In this document: positions 23,979 through 34,017 of the stretch, piece by piece
How the letters are laid out: each line of letters begins with the position of its first letter
Position numbering within the stretch: position 1 is the first letter of the stretch
From: Tragulus kanchil
Lineage: Eukaryota > Chordata > Mammalia > Artiodactyla > Tragulidae
Reading direction: 5' to 3'
Length of the DNA: 64,000 nucleotides
Assembly (NCBI GenBank): GCA_022376925.1
Contig: JAIOJX010000006.1
Coordinates: forward strand, 61,155,394 to 61,219,393
The notes under the pieces: generated by a model
Databases searched by the model: none
What the model was told of the DNA's origin: nothing
The model's input: the letters and a program-made list of their open reading frames with translations, nothing else
Translations under genes and position numbers: made by a program

Positions 23979-25838
23979 TTATAGCGTGCATTGTTTTTTC
24001 CAGACTTTTTTATATACATGAATTAAAGACAAATCAAATATGTTACATCTTCAAATCTACTTTTAAAAGTACTATGTGCTTCATAAATTGCTGAATCAAC
24101 ATCTTCAGAATGTCTTAGAAGACATTTTGAGGAACATGTCATAAGAGAAACATAAATGCATCTCAGGATATACACTATGTACTTTAAAGCTGAATGAGGC
24201 ACATAAAATCCAAGAATATTACAAAATCAAGGTTTAAAGTCCAAAGATCAAATCTACTCCAGCTGTGCTTATCAGCTGTTGGGATAACCTAGAAAAGGTA
24301 TAGCTTCTCACTAGAATGAAATATATTTTATCTTTTATATATCTGCTATTGGGATTAATATATTTTCTACAACTGATCCTTAGAGCTACAAGGGAATTGC
24401 AACATTACACAAAAGAACCTTTTTCATTTAGAAGAATGAAATTTCTTTCACACTGTCAGCTTACACAAACAAGACAGATGTCAAAAGGGGTGAATAGGCA
24501 GACTTGGTTAGGAAGTCAGTGGTTTCCAAGGAGGAGGAGGATGGGGGTGGGGGTTGGGCGACAAACATTTGTAGCCTAAAAGGTTTGCCAGGATAAAGAT
24601 CTACTAATAAAGTAACTTTATTATCTTATCTTATGGGTGCAAACTATTTTGCATCAGAATGTCTCATCTAGTCTTCATGTGCTGTAGACAATCCTGTGGT
24701 TACTCTTATGCTAATGTTATGGAAGTGGATTTAGTAAGACTTTACAGCCTTGATAATAGTATCAACTAAATCAAATTGTATATTATCAATAAAAGAACAA
24801 AGTCACACATAGACATGTTAGTCTCAGGCTAAGGCATGAAATTTGTTATATTCAGTTTTATTAAGCCTTGTGACTTAATAAAGCTTAATAAGACAGTTTG
24901 CCTGCCTACTTTGTATTTCTTTTGCTCAGCTTTTGAAAATAGGAATAAAAGTTTATAAACTATTCAGGAATAGAAGTAGTTTGAATCATAAGAGAAACTG
25001 CTTTAGAACTAAGAACAATATAAAAGTGAAAATTAAAAGTATTTGACAACTAATATTTTTCCTTATTATAGCGTGCATTGTTTTTTCCAGACTTTTTTAT
25101 ATACATGAATTAAAGACAAATCAAATATGTTACATCTTCAAATCTACTTTTAAAAGTACTATGTGCTTCATAAATTGCTGAATCAACATCTTCAGAATGT
25201 CTTAGAAGACATTTTGAGGAACATGTCATAAGAGAAACATAAATGCATCTCAGGATATACACTATGTACTTTAAAGCTGAATGAGGCACATAAAATCCAA
25301 GAATATTACAAAATCAAGGTTTAAAGTCCAAAGATCAAATCTACTCCAGCTGTGCTTATCAGCTGTTGGGATAACCTAGAAAAGGTATAGCTTCTCACTA
25401 GAATGAAATATATTTTATCTTTTATATATCTGCTATTGGGATTAATATATTTTCTACAACTGATCCTTAGAGCTACAAGGGAATTGCAACATTACACAAA
25501 AGAACCTTTTTCATTTAGAAGAATGAAATTTCTTTCACACTGTCAGCTTACACAAACAAGACAGATGTCAAAAGGGGTGAATAGGCAGACTTGGTTAGGA
25601 AGTCAGTGGTTTCCAAGGAGGAGGAGGATGGGGGTGGGGGTTGGGCGACAAACATTTGTAGCCTAAAAGGTTTGCCAGGATAAAGATCTACTAATAAAGT
25701 AACTTTATTATCTTATCTTATGGGTGCAAACTATTTTGCATCAGAATGTCTCATCTAGTCTTCATGTGCTGTAGACAATCCTGTGGTTACTCTTATGCTA
25801 ATGTTATGGAAGTGGATTTAGTAAGACTTTACAGCCTT
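23688..25838. repeat. Tandem duplication 9 (offset 1086-1087)
   Basis: Copy A is 23688-24751 and copy B is 24774-25838, with a filler of about 22 bases. Its left part is also inside duplication 8, so it appears three times. Confidence 0.95.
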
Positions 25839-25839
25839 A

Positions 25840-26075
25840 AAGTATTATTTTTATCTATTGTTAATAACAAACTGAAAAAGTACAAAATGCCTTGCCTAAA
25901 CTAGCTTCTGGGGGTACTCTTTTATCGCCTTCCAGTGACTTTATCTGGAAGCTTTCTCTATCCCTTTTCTTCTTTAATAAACATTTTACTGAATGAAGTT
26001 CTGAGTGACCAAAGCCAAGCCTTTTAATTCCAAAGGAAAATTTTCTCATTTGGGGCTCAAGAATCCAACAGCATT
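25840..26075 (+). mobile_element. Possible LTR end with proline-type primer-binding site
   Basis: A polyadenylation signal aataaa lies at about 25976. About 70 bases later comes 'tcatttggggctcaagaatc', which resembles the LTR-end/primer site of class I ERVs that use tRNA-Pro (TGGGGGCTCGTCCGGGAT). The primer match starts at 26051 and is partial. Orientation is plus, opposite to the provirus that starts at 26273. No internal genes follow. Printed again at about 26955-27190. Tentative. Confidence 0.35.
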
Positions 26076-26272
26076 CACTGTAAGTTACCTACCATCATCT
26101 ATCAATATAAAGGGACCTGGCTACCTCTTTGGTGATAAAACTTGGAAATAGGAGACTGTTGTCTCAGTTTGTCTTTACTTCTAACTGCTCAAACTGAACT
26201 CAATTAACAAATCTTGACCTGCTTCTTCCCATGGAGAAGAAAGTGTTTTTCTAAAAGGTTTTAAAAACCTAG

Positions 26273-26564
26273 TGTAAGAAAAGTATTGATAAAAGAGAGA
26301 AAGACACCAACCTCAGACAGGCAGGATGAGCTTTTATTCGACTTTCGCGAAGAGAGATGACCAAGAATCCAAAGAGAACACGGCGCTAGGGGAAGGGTGT
26401 TTTAAGTAGCTGGATGAGGGGGCAGGTAAGGAGTGGAAACTGAAGGAGGGGAAAGGGTGGTGCCAAGTGGGCAGAGAGCTTCTTGGGGACGGAGACTCCA
26501 GGAAGTTGTGACTGCATGAGATGATGAGATTGACTCAGCTCTTTTTGATCTCTCAATTCCATCA
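26273..26564 (-). repeat. ERV 3' LTR (left end)
   Basis: 292 bases. On the plus strand it begins tgtaagaaaagtattgataa and ends 'ctctcaattccatca', so the viral strand runs from TGATGG to CTTACA. On the viral strand an AATAAA polyadenylation signal lies near 26340 and an AT-rich TATA-like 'acttaaaa' near 26400. Printed again at 27388-27679, and its start only at 28748-28823. Confidence 0.8.
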
Positions 26565-27387
26565 TTCCAGACTCCAAAAGCATACAGAAAAGGCACAGGA
26601 GCGACGTCATCATGTCTGGCTGCTTTCTGTGTGATTAAGGGGCTTCAGTGATGAGGGGTTTGACCTCTGGGGTCTGGAGGAGAGATATGACCTTGACATG
26701 TTCTTGGGTTGCTGCACAAGAGATGGCAGTGACTCTGTTGATTAGAAATTTCTGGAAAAATCTTAGAAAGTGTGGTAAGAGGGTTAATATGATGTATTTT
26801 GGTAAAGGTGTCCAATTGGGAATGGCTGTAAAAAGTTTATTTTTGGGAAACTTTCACAGAATGTCTCATCTAGTCTTCATGTGCTGTAGACAATCCTGTG
26901 GTTACTCTTATGCTAATGTTATGGAAGTGGATTTAGTAAGACTTTACAGCCTTAAAGTATTATTTTTATCTATTGTTAATAACAAACTGAAAAAGTACAA
27001 AATGCCTTGCCTAAACTAGCTTCTGGGGGTACTCTTTTATCGCCTTCCAGTGACTTTATCTGGAAGCTTTCTCTATCCCTTTTCTTCTTTAATAAACATT
27101 TTACTGAATGAAGTTCTGAGTGACCAAAGCCAAGCCTTTTAATTCCAAAGGAAAATTTTCTCATTTGGGGCTCAAGAATCCAACAGCATTCACTGTAAGT
27201 TACCTACCATCATCTATCAATATAAAGGGACCTGGCTACCTCTTTGGTGATAAAACTTGGAAATAGGAGACTGTTGTCTCAGTTTGTCTTTACTTCTAAC
27301 TGCTCAAACTGAACTCAATTAACAAATCTTGACCTGCTTCTTCCCATGGAGAAGAAAGTGTTTTTCTAAAAGGTTTTAAAAACCTAG

Positions 27388-27679
27388 TGTAAGAAAAGTA
27401 TTGATAAAAGAGAGAAAGACACCAACCTCAGACAGGCAGGATGAGCTTTTATTCGACTTTCGCGAAGAGAGATGACCAAGAATCCAAAGAGAACACGGCG
27501 CTGGGGGAAGGGTGTTTTAAGTAGCTGGATGAGGGGGCAGGTAAGGAGTGGAAACTGAAGGAGGGGAAAGGGTGGTGCCAAGTGGGCAGAGAGCTTCTTG
27601 GGGACGGAGACTCCAGGAAGTTGTGACTGCATGAGATGATGAGATTGACTCAGCTCTTTTTGATCTCTCAATTCCATCA
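27388..27679 (-). repeat. Second printed copy of the ERV 3' LTR
   Basis: Nearly identical to 26273-26564 (one difference near 27504: gctggggg versus gctagggg) and again preceded by cctag (27383-27387). It is the same LTR repeated by duplication 10, not a further insertion. Confidence 0.8.
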
Positions 27680-27749
27680 TTCCAGACTCCAAAAGCATAC
27701 AGAAAAGGCACAGGAGCGACGTCATCATGTCTGGCTGCTTTCTGTGTGA

Positions 27750-28172
27750 TTAAGGGGCTTCAGTGATGAGGGGTTTGACCTCTGGGGTCTGGAGGAGAGA
27801 TATGACCTTGACATGTTCTTGGGTTGCTGCACAAGAGATGGCAGTGACTCTGTTGATTAGAAATTTCTGGAAAAATCTTAGAAAGTGTGGTAAGAGGGTT
27901 AATATGATGTATTTTGGTAAAGGAGTGTCCAATTGGGAGATGGCTGTAAGGAAGAGAAATATCAAGATTCCTAGAACAAGGAAAAACAGGCACAGTGTGT
28001 AGAAAGTGATCTGAGTTGGGGTGAAGTCCAGAAAGGTTCCCTGGAACCAGAGTTCTTGAATTAGGGAATTGATATCTTCTAGGGAAGTCAGGGATCTGGG
28101 AAAGGGGTACAAGAGGAGGTCTTTTAGTAATGACTTGAGAAAGTCTGCTAAAGAGTCAAGAGAAAGAGACAT
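27750..28172 (-). pseudogene. ERV env remnant (C-terminal transmembrane region)
   Basis: A 140-codon open stretch on the minus strand. After an amphipathic N-terminal part it contains a hydrophobic run of about 20 residues (around residues 57-76, FYTLCLFFLVLGILIFLFL) that could be the membrane anchor of a retroviral TM subunit. A tail follows and ends ITEAP just upstream of the LTR. Position supports env: it lies between the integrase end and the 3' LTR. The surface subunit, cleavage site and fusion peptide are absent, so it cannot work in entry. The first Met is internal to the old frame. Printed again at 28894-29316. Identification rests mainly on position. Confidence 0.55.
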
Positions 28173-28227
28173 GAATTTTGGGTGGGGGCTTATAAGGATT
28201 TTGAGAAGGTTTCAATCTTGGAAGCTT

Positions 28228-28425
28228 CATTCCTCTGGAATGGATGGGAGTCTGGTGATCTTCAGGGACATTGGGCTTGTGAACTTAGACCACAACTCAG
28301 AAATGGGGGCTCGTTTAAGATGGGAAACGTGAACCCAAGTGGGATATCCCTTCGGTTTGGCTGTGGTAGGAGTAGTCAAGATGACTTTGAATGGTTCTGT
28401 CCATTTTGGTTCTAGGGAGGTAGTT
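28228..28425 (-). pseudogene. ERV pol remnant: integrase C-terminal domain
   Basis: On the minus strand this reads FKVILTTPTTAKPKGYP, then TWVHVSHLKRAP, then SMSLKITRLPSIPEE and a stop at 28228-28230. This is the pattern of the gammaretroviral integrase C-terminal domain (TVLLTTPT...WVHxSHVK), which binds DNA non-specifically. The catalytic core and zinc-binding domains of integrase are missing. It lies immediately before the env remnant, which is the normal pol-env order. Printed again at about 29372-29569. Confidence 0.75.
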
Positions 28426-28893
28426 GACTGAGTGGTAGACAGGTAGAAGACAAGTAAGGGGGAAGTCTATGGAAATAGACCATTCTGCTCCCATAGTGGG
28501 GTGAAATAGCAGTGGGTCAGAAAGGGAGTACCTCAGTCTGAGATGGTGTAGTCAAAAGGCATGTCACTCCAGCATAGTGGAGCCAAAAGGGGATGAGAGT
28601 GAGGTTTAGGGAGCAGATGATTTATGTCAGGGTTAGTTTATATAAGAAACATAGCAGCCCAATTTAAGGGGTGAATATATAAGGAAGGCACAAAACTTAT
28701 GAAGGAAGTCTCACCCTTAGGAGGGATATAGGGTTGAGCATTTATAAACGGAGACTCCAGGAAGTTGTGACTGCATGAGATGATGAGATTGACTCAGCTC
28801 TTTTTGATCTCTCAATTCCATCATTCCAGACTCCAAAAGCATACAGAAAAGGCACAGGAGCGACGTCATCATGTCTGGCTGCTTTCTGTGTGA

Positions 28894-29569
28894 TTAAGGG
28901 GCTTCAGTGATGAGGGGTTTGACCTCTGGGGTCTGGAGGAGAGATATGACCTTGACATGTTCTTGGGTTGCTGCACAAGAGATGGCAGTGACTCTGTTGA
29001 TTAGAAATTTCTGGAAAAATCTTAGAAAGTGTGGTAAGAGGGTTAATATGATGTATTTTGGTAAAGGAGTGTCCAATTGGGAGATGGCTGTAAGGAAGAG
29101 AAATATCAAGATTCCTAGAACAAGGAAAAACAGGCACAGTGTGTAGAAAGTGATCTGAGTTGGGGTGAAGTCCAGAAAGGTTCCCTGGAACCAGAGTTCT
29201 TGAATTAGGGAATTGATATCTTCTAGGGAAGTCAGGGATCTGGGAAAGGGGTACAAGAGGAGGTCTTTTAGTAATGACTTGAGAAAGTCTGCTAAAGAGT
29301 CAAGAGAAAGAGACATGAATTTTGGGTGGGGGCTTATAAGGATTTTGAGAAGGTTTCAATCTTGGAAGCTTCATTCCTCTGGAATGGATGGGAGTCTGGT
29401 GATCTTCAGGGACATTGGGCTTGTGAACTTAGACCACAACTCAGAAATGGGGGCTCGTTTAAGATGGGAAACGTGAACCCAAGTGGGATATCCCTTCGGT
29501 TTGGCTGTGGTAGGAGTAGTCAAGATGACTTTGAATGGTTCTGTCCATTTTGGTTCTAGGGAGGTAGTT
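28894..29569 (-). pseudogene. Second printed copy of the env and integrase remnants
   Basis: Same content as 27750-28425, carried by duplication 11. It should not be counted as a second pol-env set. Confidence 0.8.
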
Positions 29570-29860
29570 GACTGAGTGGTAGACAGGTAGAAGACAAGTA
29601 AGGGGGAAGTCTATGGAAATAGACCATTCTGCTCCCATAGTGGGGTGAAATAGCAGTGGGTCAGAAAGGGAGTACCTCAGTCTGAGATGGTGTAGTCAAA
29701 AGGCATGTCACTCCAGCATAGTGGAGCCAAAAGGGGATGAGAGTGAGGTTTAGGGAGCAGATGATTTATGTCAGGGTTAGTTTATATAAGAAACATAGCA
29801 GCCCAATTTAAGGGGTGAATATATAAGGAAGGCACAAAACTTATGAAGGAAGTCTCACCC

Positions 29861-30149
29861 TTAGAGGGATATAGGGCATTGGGCCATTATAAGGAAATAA
29901 TGAGTTAAAGTAAGATCTCCAAAAGTACAAAGGGCAGATGGAGTCAACTGAGGGTATTCAATTGTGCCTGAGACTCCCATTATGGGTTGTGAGCCTTCTT
30001 TTATAGGAATCATTCCAATCAGTGAGATGGGAGAGAGTTGCCCTGGTGTCGACCACAAAAGTAAATGTCCAGCCGGCCACCGTCCTCATTATCCTAGGTT
30101 CCACAGACACATTGCCACGTGTGACAGGGGCATAAGAGTCTAGGCCTCC
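29861..30149 (-). pseudogene. ERV protease remnant, active site mutated and frame broken
   Basis: An aspartic protease would sit here, between nucleocapsid and pol. On the minus strand the active-site block reads FVVDTRATLSHL at about 30030-30062. The consensus of the family is D-T/S-G-A, so the catalytic-loop glycine has become arginine. The downstream block with GVSGTIEYPQLTP and FGDLTLTHYFLIM is in a different frame from the active site, so at least one frameshift lies between. After about 29870 the sequence passes directly into the segment leading to the integrase end: the reverse transcriptase and RNase H are gone. Not functional. Confidence 0.65.
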
Positions 30150-30449
30150 TCATTCCAGTAATTGAGCATATGGGGTGGACCTTTGTCCAGAGGGTTGAAT
30201 CAGGGTCTGGGGTGACCGGGCCTGGGGGCAGTCCATCTTCCAGCATCCCCATTGCCCACAGATTGGACATGGTCTGGAAGGAGGCCTAGGATTTGGACAT
30301 GCCTTGGCCCAGTGTCCCAGGGTGCCACAGCGGTAGCAAGGGCCAGGTGGGGTCAGGAGGGCTCGGTGGGTTGTACCTGGAGTAGATCCTTTATGTGGTC
30401 TAGGGGTCTGAGAGTTGAGAATTGAGGCTAGGAGTTGGTATTTAGCCAT
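30150..30449 (-). pseudogene. ERV gag nucleocapsid remnant with two Cys knuckles
   Basis: A 99-codon open stretch. Residues 38-51 read CYRCGTLGHWAKAC, a perfect C-X2-C-X4-H-X4-C zinc knuckle that in retroviruses binds genomic RNA during packaging. Residues 61-74 read CPICGQWGCWKMDC, a second knuckle with the histidine replaced by cysteine. Proline-rich linkers surround both. The start methionine is internal to gag: the capsid part lies upstream at 30450-30830, in frames broken by stops. The end joins the protease region. Host CCHC proteins are excluded by the flanking LTRs and gene order. Confidence 0.8.
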
Positions 30450-30806
30450 TAGGTTTCTCTCTTTTTCCTGTCTGGCTTCCTCCTCTCTACTGTTAAAAAC
30501 TCGGGGTTCAGAAGTAGGCAGTGAATGTCTCCTTAGCTACTGGATTTTGGTTTATGTTTTCTGTATGGAGCTTATCAGCATACTCTTGGGCTAACTGCCA
30601 AGAGGGCAGGGCTCTCTCATCAGGGCTCAAGGTGAAGGTCAGAATATAATAACTATCTGACCATGTGATGTGATAGGCCTGGGTTAGTCAGAGAAACTCT
30701 TTGCGATATTTGAGAAGGTTTTCTGAGAAAGATCCAAGGCAGTTCTCTATCTGAGACATATTGACCATAGAAAATGGAACATGAACCCTAACTGTGCCTT
30801 CCGCTC
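30450..30806 (-). pseudogene. ERV gag capsid remnant
   Basis: On the minus strand the text includes short blocks such as MVNMSQIENCLGSFSENLL, TQAYHITWSDSYYILTFTL and ALPSWQLAQEYAD. These match the N-terminal part of a gammaretroviral capsid in spacing and character (a proline/Trp-rich start, then F-S-x-D/N and TW-D-D-like helices). Much of the capsid C-terminal domain is missing before the nucleocapsid, so an internal gag deletion is likely. Interrupted by stops. Confidence 0.6.
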
Positions 30807-31098
30807 CTACCACCTCTCAGAGAGGGAACATATGGTGGGTGGGATCAGGTTCTGGGTTTTAGAACAGGTAAGATGCAGGGAAGGAGCTGGTAGGTGATGA
30901 GAGGAGCTCGGAGGCACAGGAGAGGGAGAACTGGGAGGTGTGGGAGGAGGAGGAGGTATTGGAGATGGGTAATAGGGAACCCGATAAGGGGGGAGGTTCG
31001 TTGGTGGGATCTGAGTCAGAAAAGAGGGAAGGTGAGTTTGGGGAATTGGACCCCACAGCAGGTAAGGCATTTGGGGGCTTTATAGGAATAACAGCCAA
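30807..31098 (-). pseudogene. ERV gag proline-rich (p12-like) region
   Basis: Two overlapping minus frames here are dominated by proline and serine. One contains TNLPPYRVPYYPSP followed by a long Pro run. In gammaretroviruses the segment between matrix and capsid is proline-rich and often carries a PPxY-type late motif; no perfect PPPY is seen. It sits directly upstream of the capsid block in viral order. Printed again at 31931-32222. The plus-strand Arg-rich frame at the same place is only its antisense. Confidence 0.55.
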
Positions 31099-31099
31099 A

Positions 31100-31481
31100 A
31101 GAAGTTGAAATTCAGAGCAGGATAAGCAGAGAGAGAGATGTGAGCGAAGATAGAAAGTTTGAATGTAGGGGACTTATGACCATTTGCAATTTTGTTGTAA
31201 AAACAAACATAAAATACTGGGATCAAAAGTCTCAAATTCAGGCCAGCAATTTGGTTATCTAAAAGACATTGGGGGTCAGATTTGCAGAGAAAAATGCTGA
31301 AGTCTTTTATGTTTTAGATCAGGTGTCAGACCTAACATTTTGAATTTTTTTAGGAGGCAGACTAGTGGGGAATCTGTGGGGATGGAACGGTCTCCTCCCA
31401 TAGTGGGGGTGGAGGGGCATTAGAATGAAGCCAGTGGGGTATTTGGCCGAAGCCAGAGGGGAATTAGGTCAGGCACCGAAA
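31100..31481 (-). other. ERV matrix/leader region next to the 5' LTR
   Basis: Lies between the proline-rich gag part and the right LTR, where matrix coding and the leader with packaging signal and primer site would be. No intact frame is seen. The bases following the LTR end on the viral strand read tttcggtgcctgacctaatt; I could not assign the primer tRNA. Printed again at about 32224-32605. Confidence 0.4.
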
Positions 31482-32605
31482 TATAAGAAAAGTATTGACA
31501 AAAGAGTGGAAGACAGAGACCTCAGACAGGCAGGATGAGGGTTTATTCAATTTGTGCGAAGAGAGATGATCAAGAATCCAAAGAAAACATGGCGCTGGGG
31601 GAAGGGTGTTTTAAGTAGCTGGATGAGGGGGCAGGAAAGGAGGTGGAAATGTCAGGGCGTAGGCAGTGGATTTTGGTTTATGTTTTCTGTATGGAGCTAT
31701 CGCATACTCTTGGGCTAACTGCCAAGAGGGCAGGGCTCTCTCATCAGGGCTCAAGGTGAAGGTCAGAATATAATAACTATCTGACCATGTGATGTGATAG
31801 GCCTGGGTTAGTCAGAGAAACTCTTTGCGATATTTGAGAAGGTTTTCTGAGAAAGATCCAAGGCAGTTCTCTATCTGAGACATATTGACCATAGAAAATG
31901 GAACATGAACCCTAACTGTGCCTTCCGCTCCTACCACCTCTCAGAGAGGGAACATATGGTGGGTGGGATCAGGTTCTGGGTTTTAGAACAGGTAAGATGC
32001 AGGGAAGGAGCTGGTAGGTGATGAGAGGAGCTCGGAGGCACAGGAGAGGGAGAACTGGGAGGTGTGGGAGGAGGAGGAGGTATTGGAGATGGGTAATAGG
32101 GAACCCGATAAGGGGGGAGGTTCGTTGGTGGGATCTGAGTCAGAAAAGAGGGAAGGTGAGTTTGGGGAATTGGACCCCACAGCAGGTAAGGCATTTGGGG
32201 GCTTTATAGGAATAACAGCCAAAAGAAGTTGAAATTCAGAGCAGGATAAGCAGAGAGAGAGATGTGAGCGAAGATAGAAAGTTTGAATGTAGGGGACTTA
32301 TGACCATTTGCAATTTTGTTGTAAAAACAAACATAAAATACTGGGATCAAAAGTCTCAAATTCAGGCCAGCAATTTGGTTATCTAAAAGACATTGGGGGT
32401 CAGATTTGCAGAGAAAAATGCTGAAGTCTTTTATGTTTTAGATCAGGTGTCAGACCTAACATTTTGAATTTTTTTAGGAGGCAGACTAGTGGGGAATCTG
32501 TGGGGATGGAACGGTCTCCTCCCATAGTGGGGGTGGAGGGGCATTAGAATGAAGCCAGTGGGGTATTTGGCCGAAGCCAGAGGGGAATTAGGTCAGGCAC
32601 CGAAA

Positions 32606-32905
32606 TATAAGAAAAGTATTGACAAAAGAGTGGAAGACAGAGACCTCAGACAGGCAGGATGAGGGTTTATTCAATTTGTGCGAAGAGAGATGATCAAGAA
32701 TCCAAAGAAAACATGGCGCTGGGGGAAGGGTGTTTTAAGTAGCTGGATGAGGGGGCAGGAAAGGAGTGGAAACTGAAGAAGGGAAAAGGGTGGTGTCAGG
32801 TGATCTCGTAGGCAGAGAACTTCTTGGGGGCGGAGACTCCAGGAAGTTGTTGCTGCATGAGATGATGGGATTGACTCAGCTCTTTTCGACCTCTCAGTCC
32901 CATCA
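32606..32905 (-). repeat. ERV 5' LTR (right end)
   Basis: 300 bases on the plus strand, from tataagaaaagtattgacaa to 'ctcagtcccatca', followed by the target duplication cctag. The inner end reads TA where the left LTR reads TG. It has the same aataaa polyadenylation signal and TATA-like box as the left LTR. A partial copy is printed at 31482-31642 and a full one at 33718-34017. Confidence 0.8.
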
Positions 32906-33136
32906 CCTAGACACAACTCTTCTGTTCTGCATTTTATATTTATATTAATTTTTTAGTGTGTTTGTACATTTTGAAGGATTTCTCAGAATTTACGAAAAAA
33001 ATCAACTATTAGTATCAATCTAGATTTCACCAAATAAGTAAGATCCCGAGATTCTCTTTATTTTATGACTTTTCTATCCTATCTAAGGAGGATACATTGC
33101 ACAAAGTAAGTAATCCTAGGATGGAGGGGAGTGATA

Positions 33137-33352
33137 TGTGAGTGTGTGTTTAGTCATGTCCAACTCTTTGTGACTCTATAAACTGTAGCCTGACTGGCTC
33201 CTGTGTCTATGGGATTCTCCAGACATGAATACTGGAGTGGGTTGATATGCCCTCCTCCAGGTAATCTTCTGACTCAGGGATTGAACCCAAGTCCACTGCA
33301 TCTCCTGAAGTGGAGGTGGATTCTTTACCACTGAGATACCAGAGAAGACTGT
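33137..33352 (-). mobile_element. Bov-tA SINE, minus strand
   Basis: Reverse-complement Bov-tA landmarks: 'catgtccaactctttgtgac', 'tgtctatgggattctccaga', 'aatactggagtgggttgata', 'gggattgaacccaagtccac', 'ttctttaccactgagatacc'. Printed again at about 34252-34465. Confidence 0.85.
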
Positions 33353-33524
33353 AGGGCAGTGGTAGAAAGTGATAAAGCTGCAGTATTTAATGAGTATTGT
33401 TAGGTGAATTAAAATTCATTCTGTAGTCATCAAAAGTAAAATTAAGCTCCCAAAAGCTGTGAAGAAAAATTGGAGCATGAATCAGAACAGGGAAATATAC
33501 TGAAGAAGTATCTCTGTATATGTT

Positions 33525-33666
33525 AAGAAAGAGGCTCAGTCAGTAAAAAATTCACCTGAAATGCAAGAGACATGGATTGGATCCCTAGCTTGAGAAGATC
33601 CCTGAAAAAGGAGATGTAAACTCACTCCAGTATTCTTGGCTGCGAATTCTCATGGACGGAGGAGCC
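33525..33666 (+). mobile_element. Bov-tA SINE, plus strand
   Basis: Shows 'gaggctcagtcagtaaaaaa', 'gagacatggattggatccct' and 'actccagtattcttggctgc'. It is cut here by the duplication join. Fuller versions run at about 34640-34830 and 35723-35915 and end near 'cagacacaatttagccacta'. Confidence 0.8.
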
Positions 33667-33717
33667 AAGGGAGATTAACATGGCCGAAGCCAGAGGGAAT
33701 TAGGTCAGGCACCGAAA

Positions 33718-34017
33718 TATAAGAAAAGTATTGACAAAAGAGTGGAAGACAGAGACCTCAGACAGGCAGGATGAGGGTTTATTCAATTTGTGCGAAGAGA
33801 GATGATCAAGAATCCAAAGAAAACATGGCGCTGGGGGAAGGGTGTTTTAAGTAGCTGGATGAGGGGGCAGGAAAGGAGTGGAAACTGAAGAAGGGAAAAG
33901 GGTGGTGTCAGGTGATCTCGTAGGCAGAGAACTTCTTGGGGGCGGAGACTCCAGGAAGTTGTTGCTGCATGAGATGATGGGATTGACTCAGCTCTTTTCG
34001 ACCTCTCAGTCCCATCA
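33718..34017 (-). repeat. Second full printed copy of the ERV 5' LTR
   Basis: Identical in layout to 32606-32905 and followed by the same cctag (34018-34022) and flank. Produced by duplication 13; not a solo LTR. Confidence 0.8.

Larger units (their letters stand above)
21466..25839. other. Long AT-rich stretch without recognised genes
   Basis: No coding sequence or named repeat recognised. It is inflated by duplications 8, 9 and the start of 10, so the underlying unique length is about 2.2 kb. The 87-codon frame at 24316-24579, repeated at 25403-25666, ends in an Arg/Gly/Val-rich stretch translated from a purine-rich run (ggaggaggaggatgggggtg). It has no features of a real protein. Confidence 0.55.
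25742..27949. repeat. Tandem duplication 10 (offset 1115-1118)
   Basis: Copy A is 25742-26831 and copy B is 26857-27949, with a filler of about 25 bases. It duplicates the left LTR of the minus-strand provirus together with its left flank. Confidence 0.95.
27604..29876. repeat. Tandem duplication 11 (offset 1143-1144)
   Basis: Copy A is 27604-28733 and copy B is 28748-29876, with a filler of about 14 bases. It repeats part of the LTR, the env remnant and the integrase end. One run-length difference lies near the end (ttaggaggg versus ttagaggg). Confidence 0.95.
30541..32766. repeat. Tandem duplication 12 (offset 1124-1126)
   Basis: Copy A is 30541-31642 and copy B is 31667-32766, with a filler of about 24 bases. 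Copy B begins with two missing bases (gagctatcgcatac versus gagcttatcagcatac). It repeats gag and the start of the right LTR. Confidence 0.95.
26273..32905 (-). mobile_element. Class I (gammaretrovirus-like) endogenous retrovirus, internally deleted
   Basis: A minus-strand provirus. The left LTR (viral 3' side) is 26273-26564 and the right LTR (viral 5' side) is 32606-32905. The 5-base direct repeat cctag lies just outside both LTRs (26268-26272 and 32906-32910), the expected target-site duplication. In viral order the interior holds a gag leader, gag with a proline-rich region and capsid-like part, a nucleocapsid with two Cys knuckles, a broken protease, the C-terminal end of integrase and a short env transmembrane piece. 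Reverse transcriptase, RNase H and most of integrase are absent. Duplications 10-13 print both ends more than once, so the real provirus is about 3.2 kb shorter than printed. The two LTRs differ at about 16 of the first ~120 positions by eye, so it is not recent. Confidence 0.85.
32568..33666. repeat. Tandem duplication 13, copy A (copy B 33681-34781)
   Basis: Offset 1112-1115. The filler 33667-33680 is about 14 bases. It repeats the right LTR, its flank and two Bov-tA SINEs. Run-length differences lie near both joins: cagagggga versus cagaggga, and gatccctgaaaaagg versus gatcccctgaaaaaaagg. Confidence 0.95.

Noticed and set aside
24316..24579. 87-codon frame with a hydrophobic N-terminus, possible small membrane protein
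   Set aside because: The first ~20 residues are AT-rich hydrophobic translation, the tail is a purine-run translation, and there is no family resemblance or conservation evidence; seen twice only through duplication 9.
30894..31085. Plus-strand 63-codon Arg-rich frame that looks like a basic nucleic-acid-binding peptide
   Set aside because: It is the antisense of the proline-rich ERV gag segment (Pro codons read backwards give Arg/Gly); printed twice only because of duplication 12.
32671..32916. 81-codon minus-strand frame as a possible ERV accessory gene
   Set aside because: It lies wholly within the LTR and its end; a chance open frame, and its repeat at 33783-34028 is the duplicated LTR.
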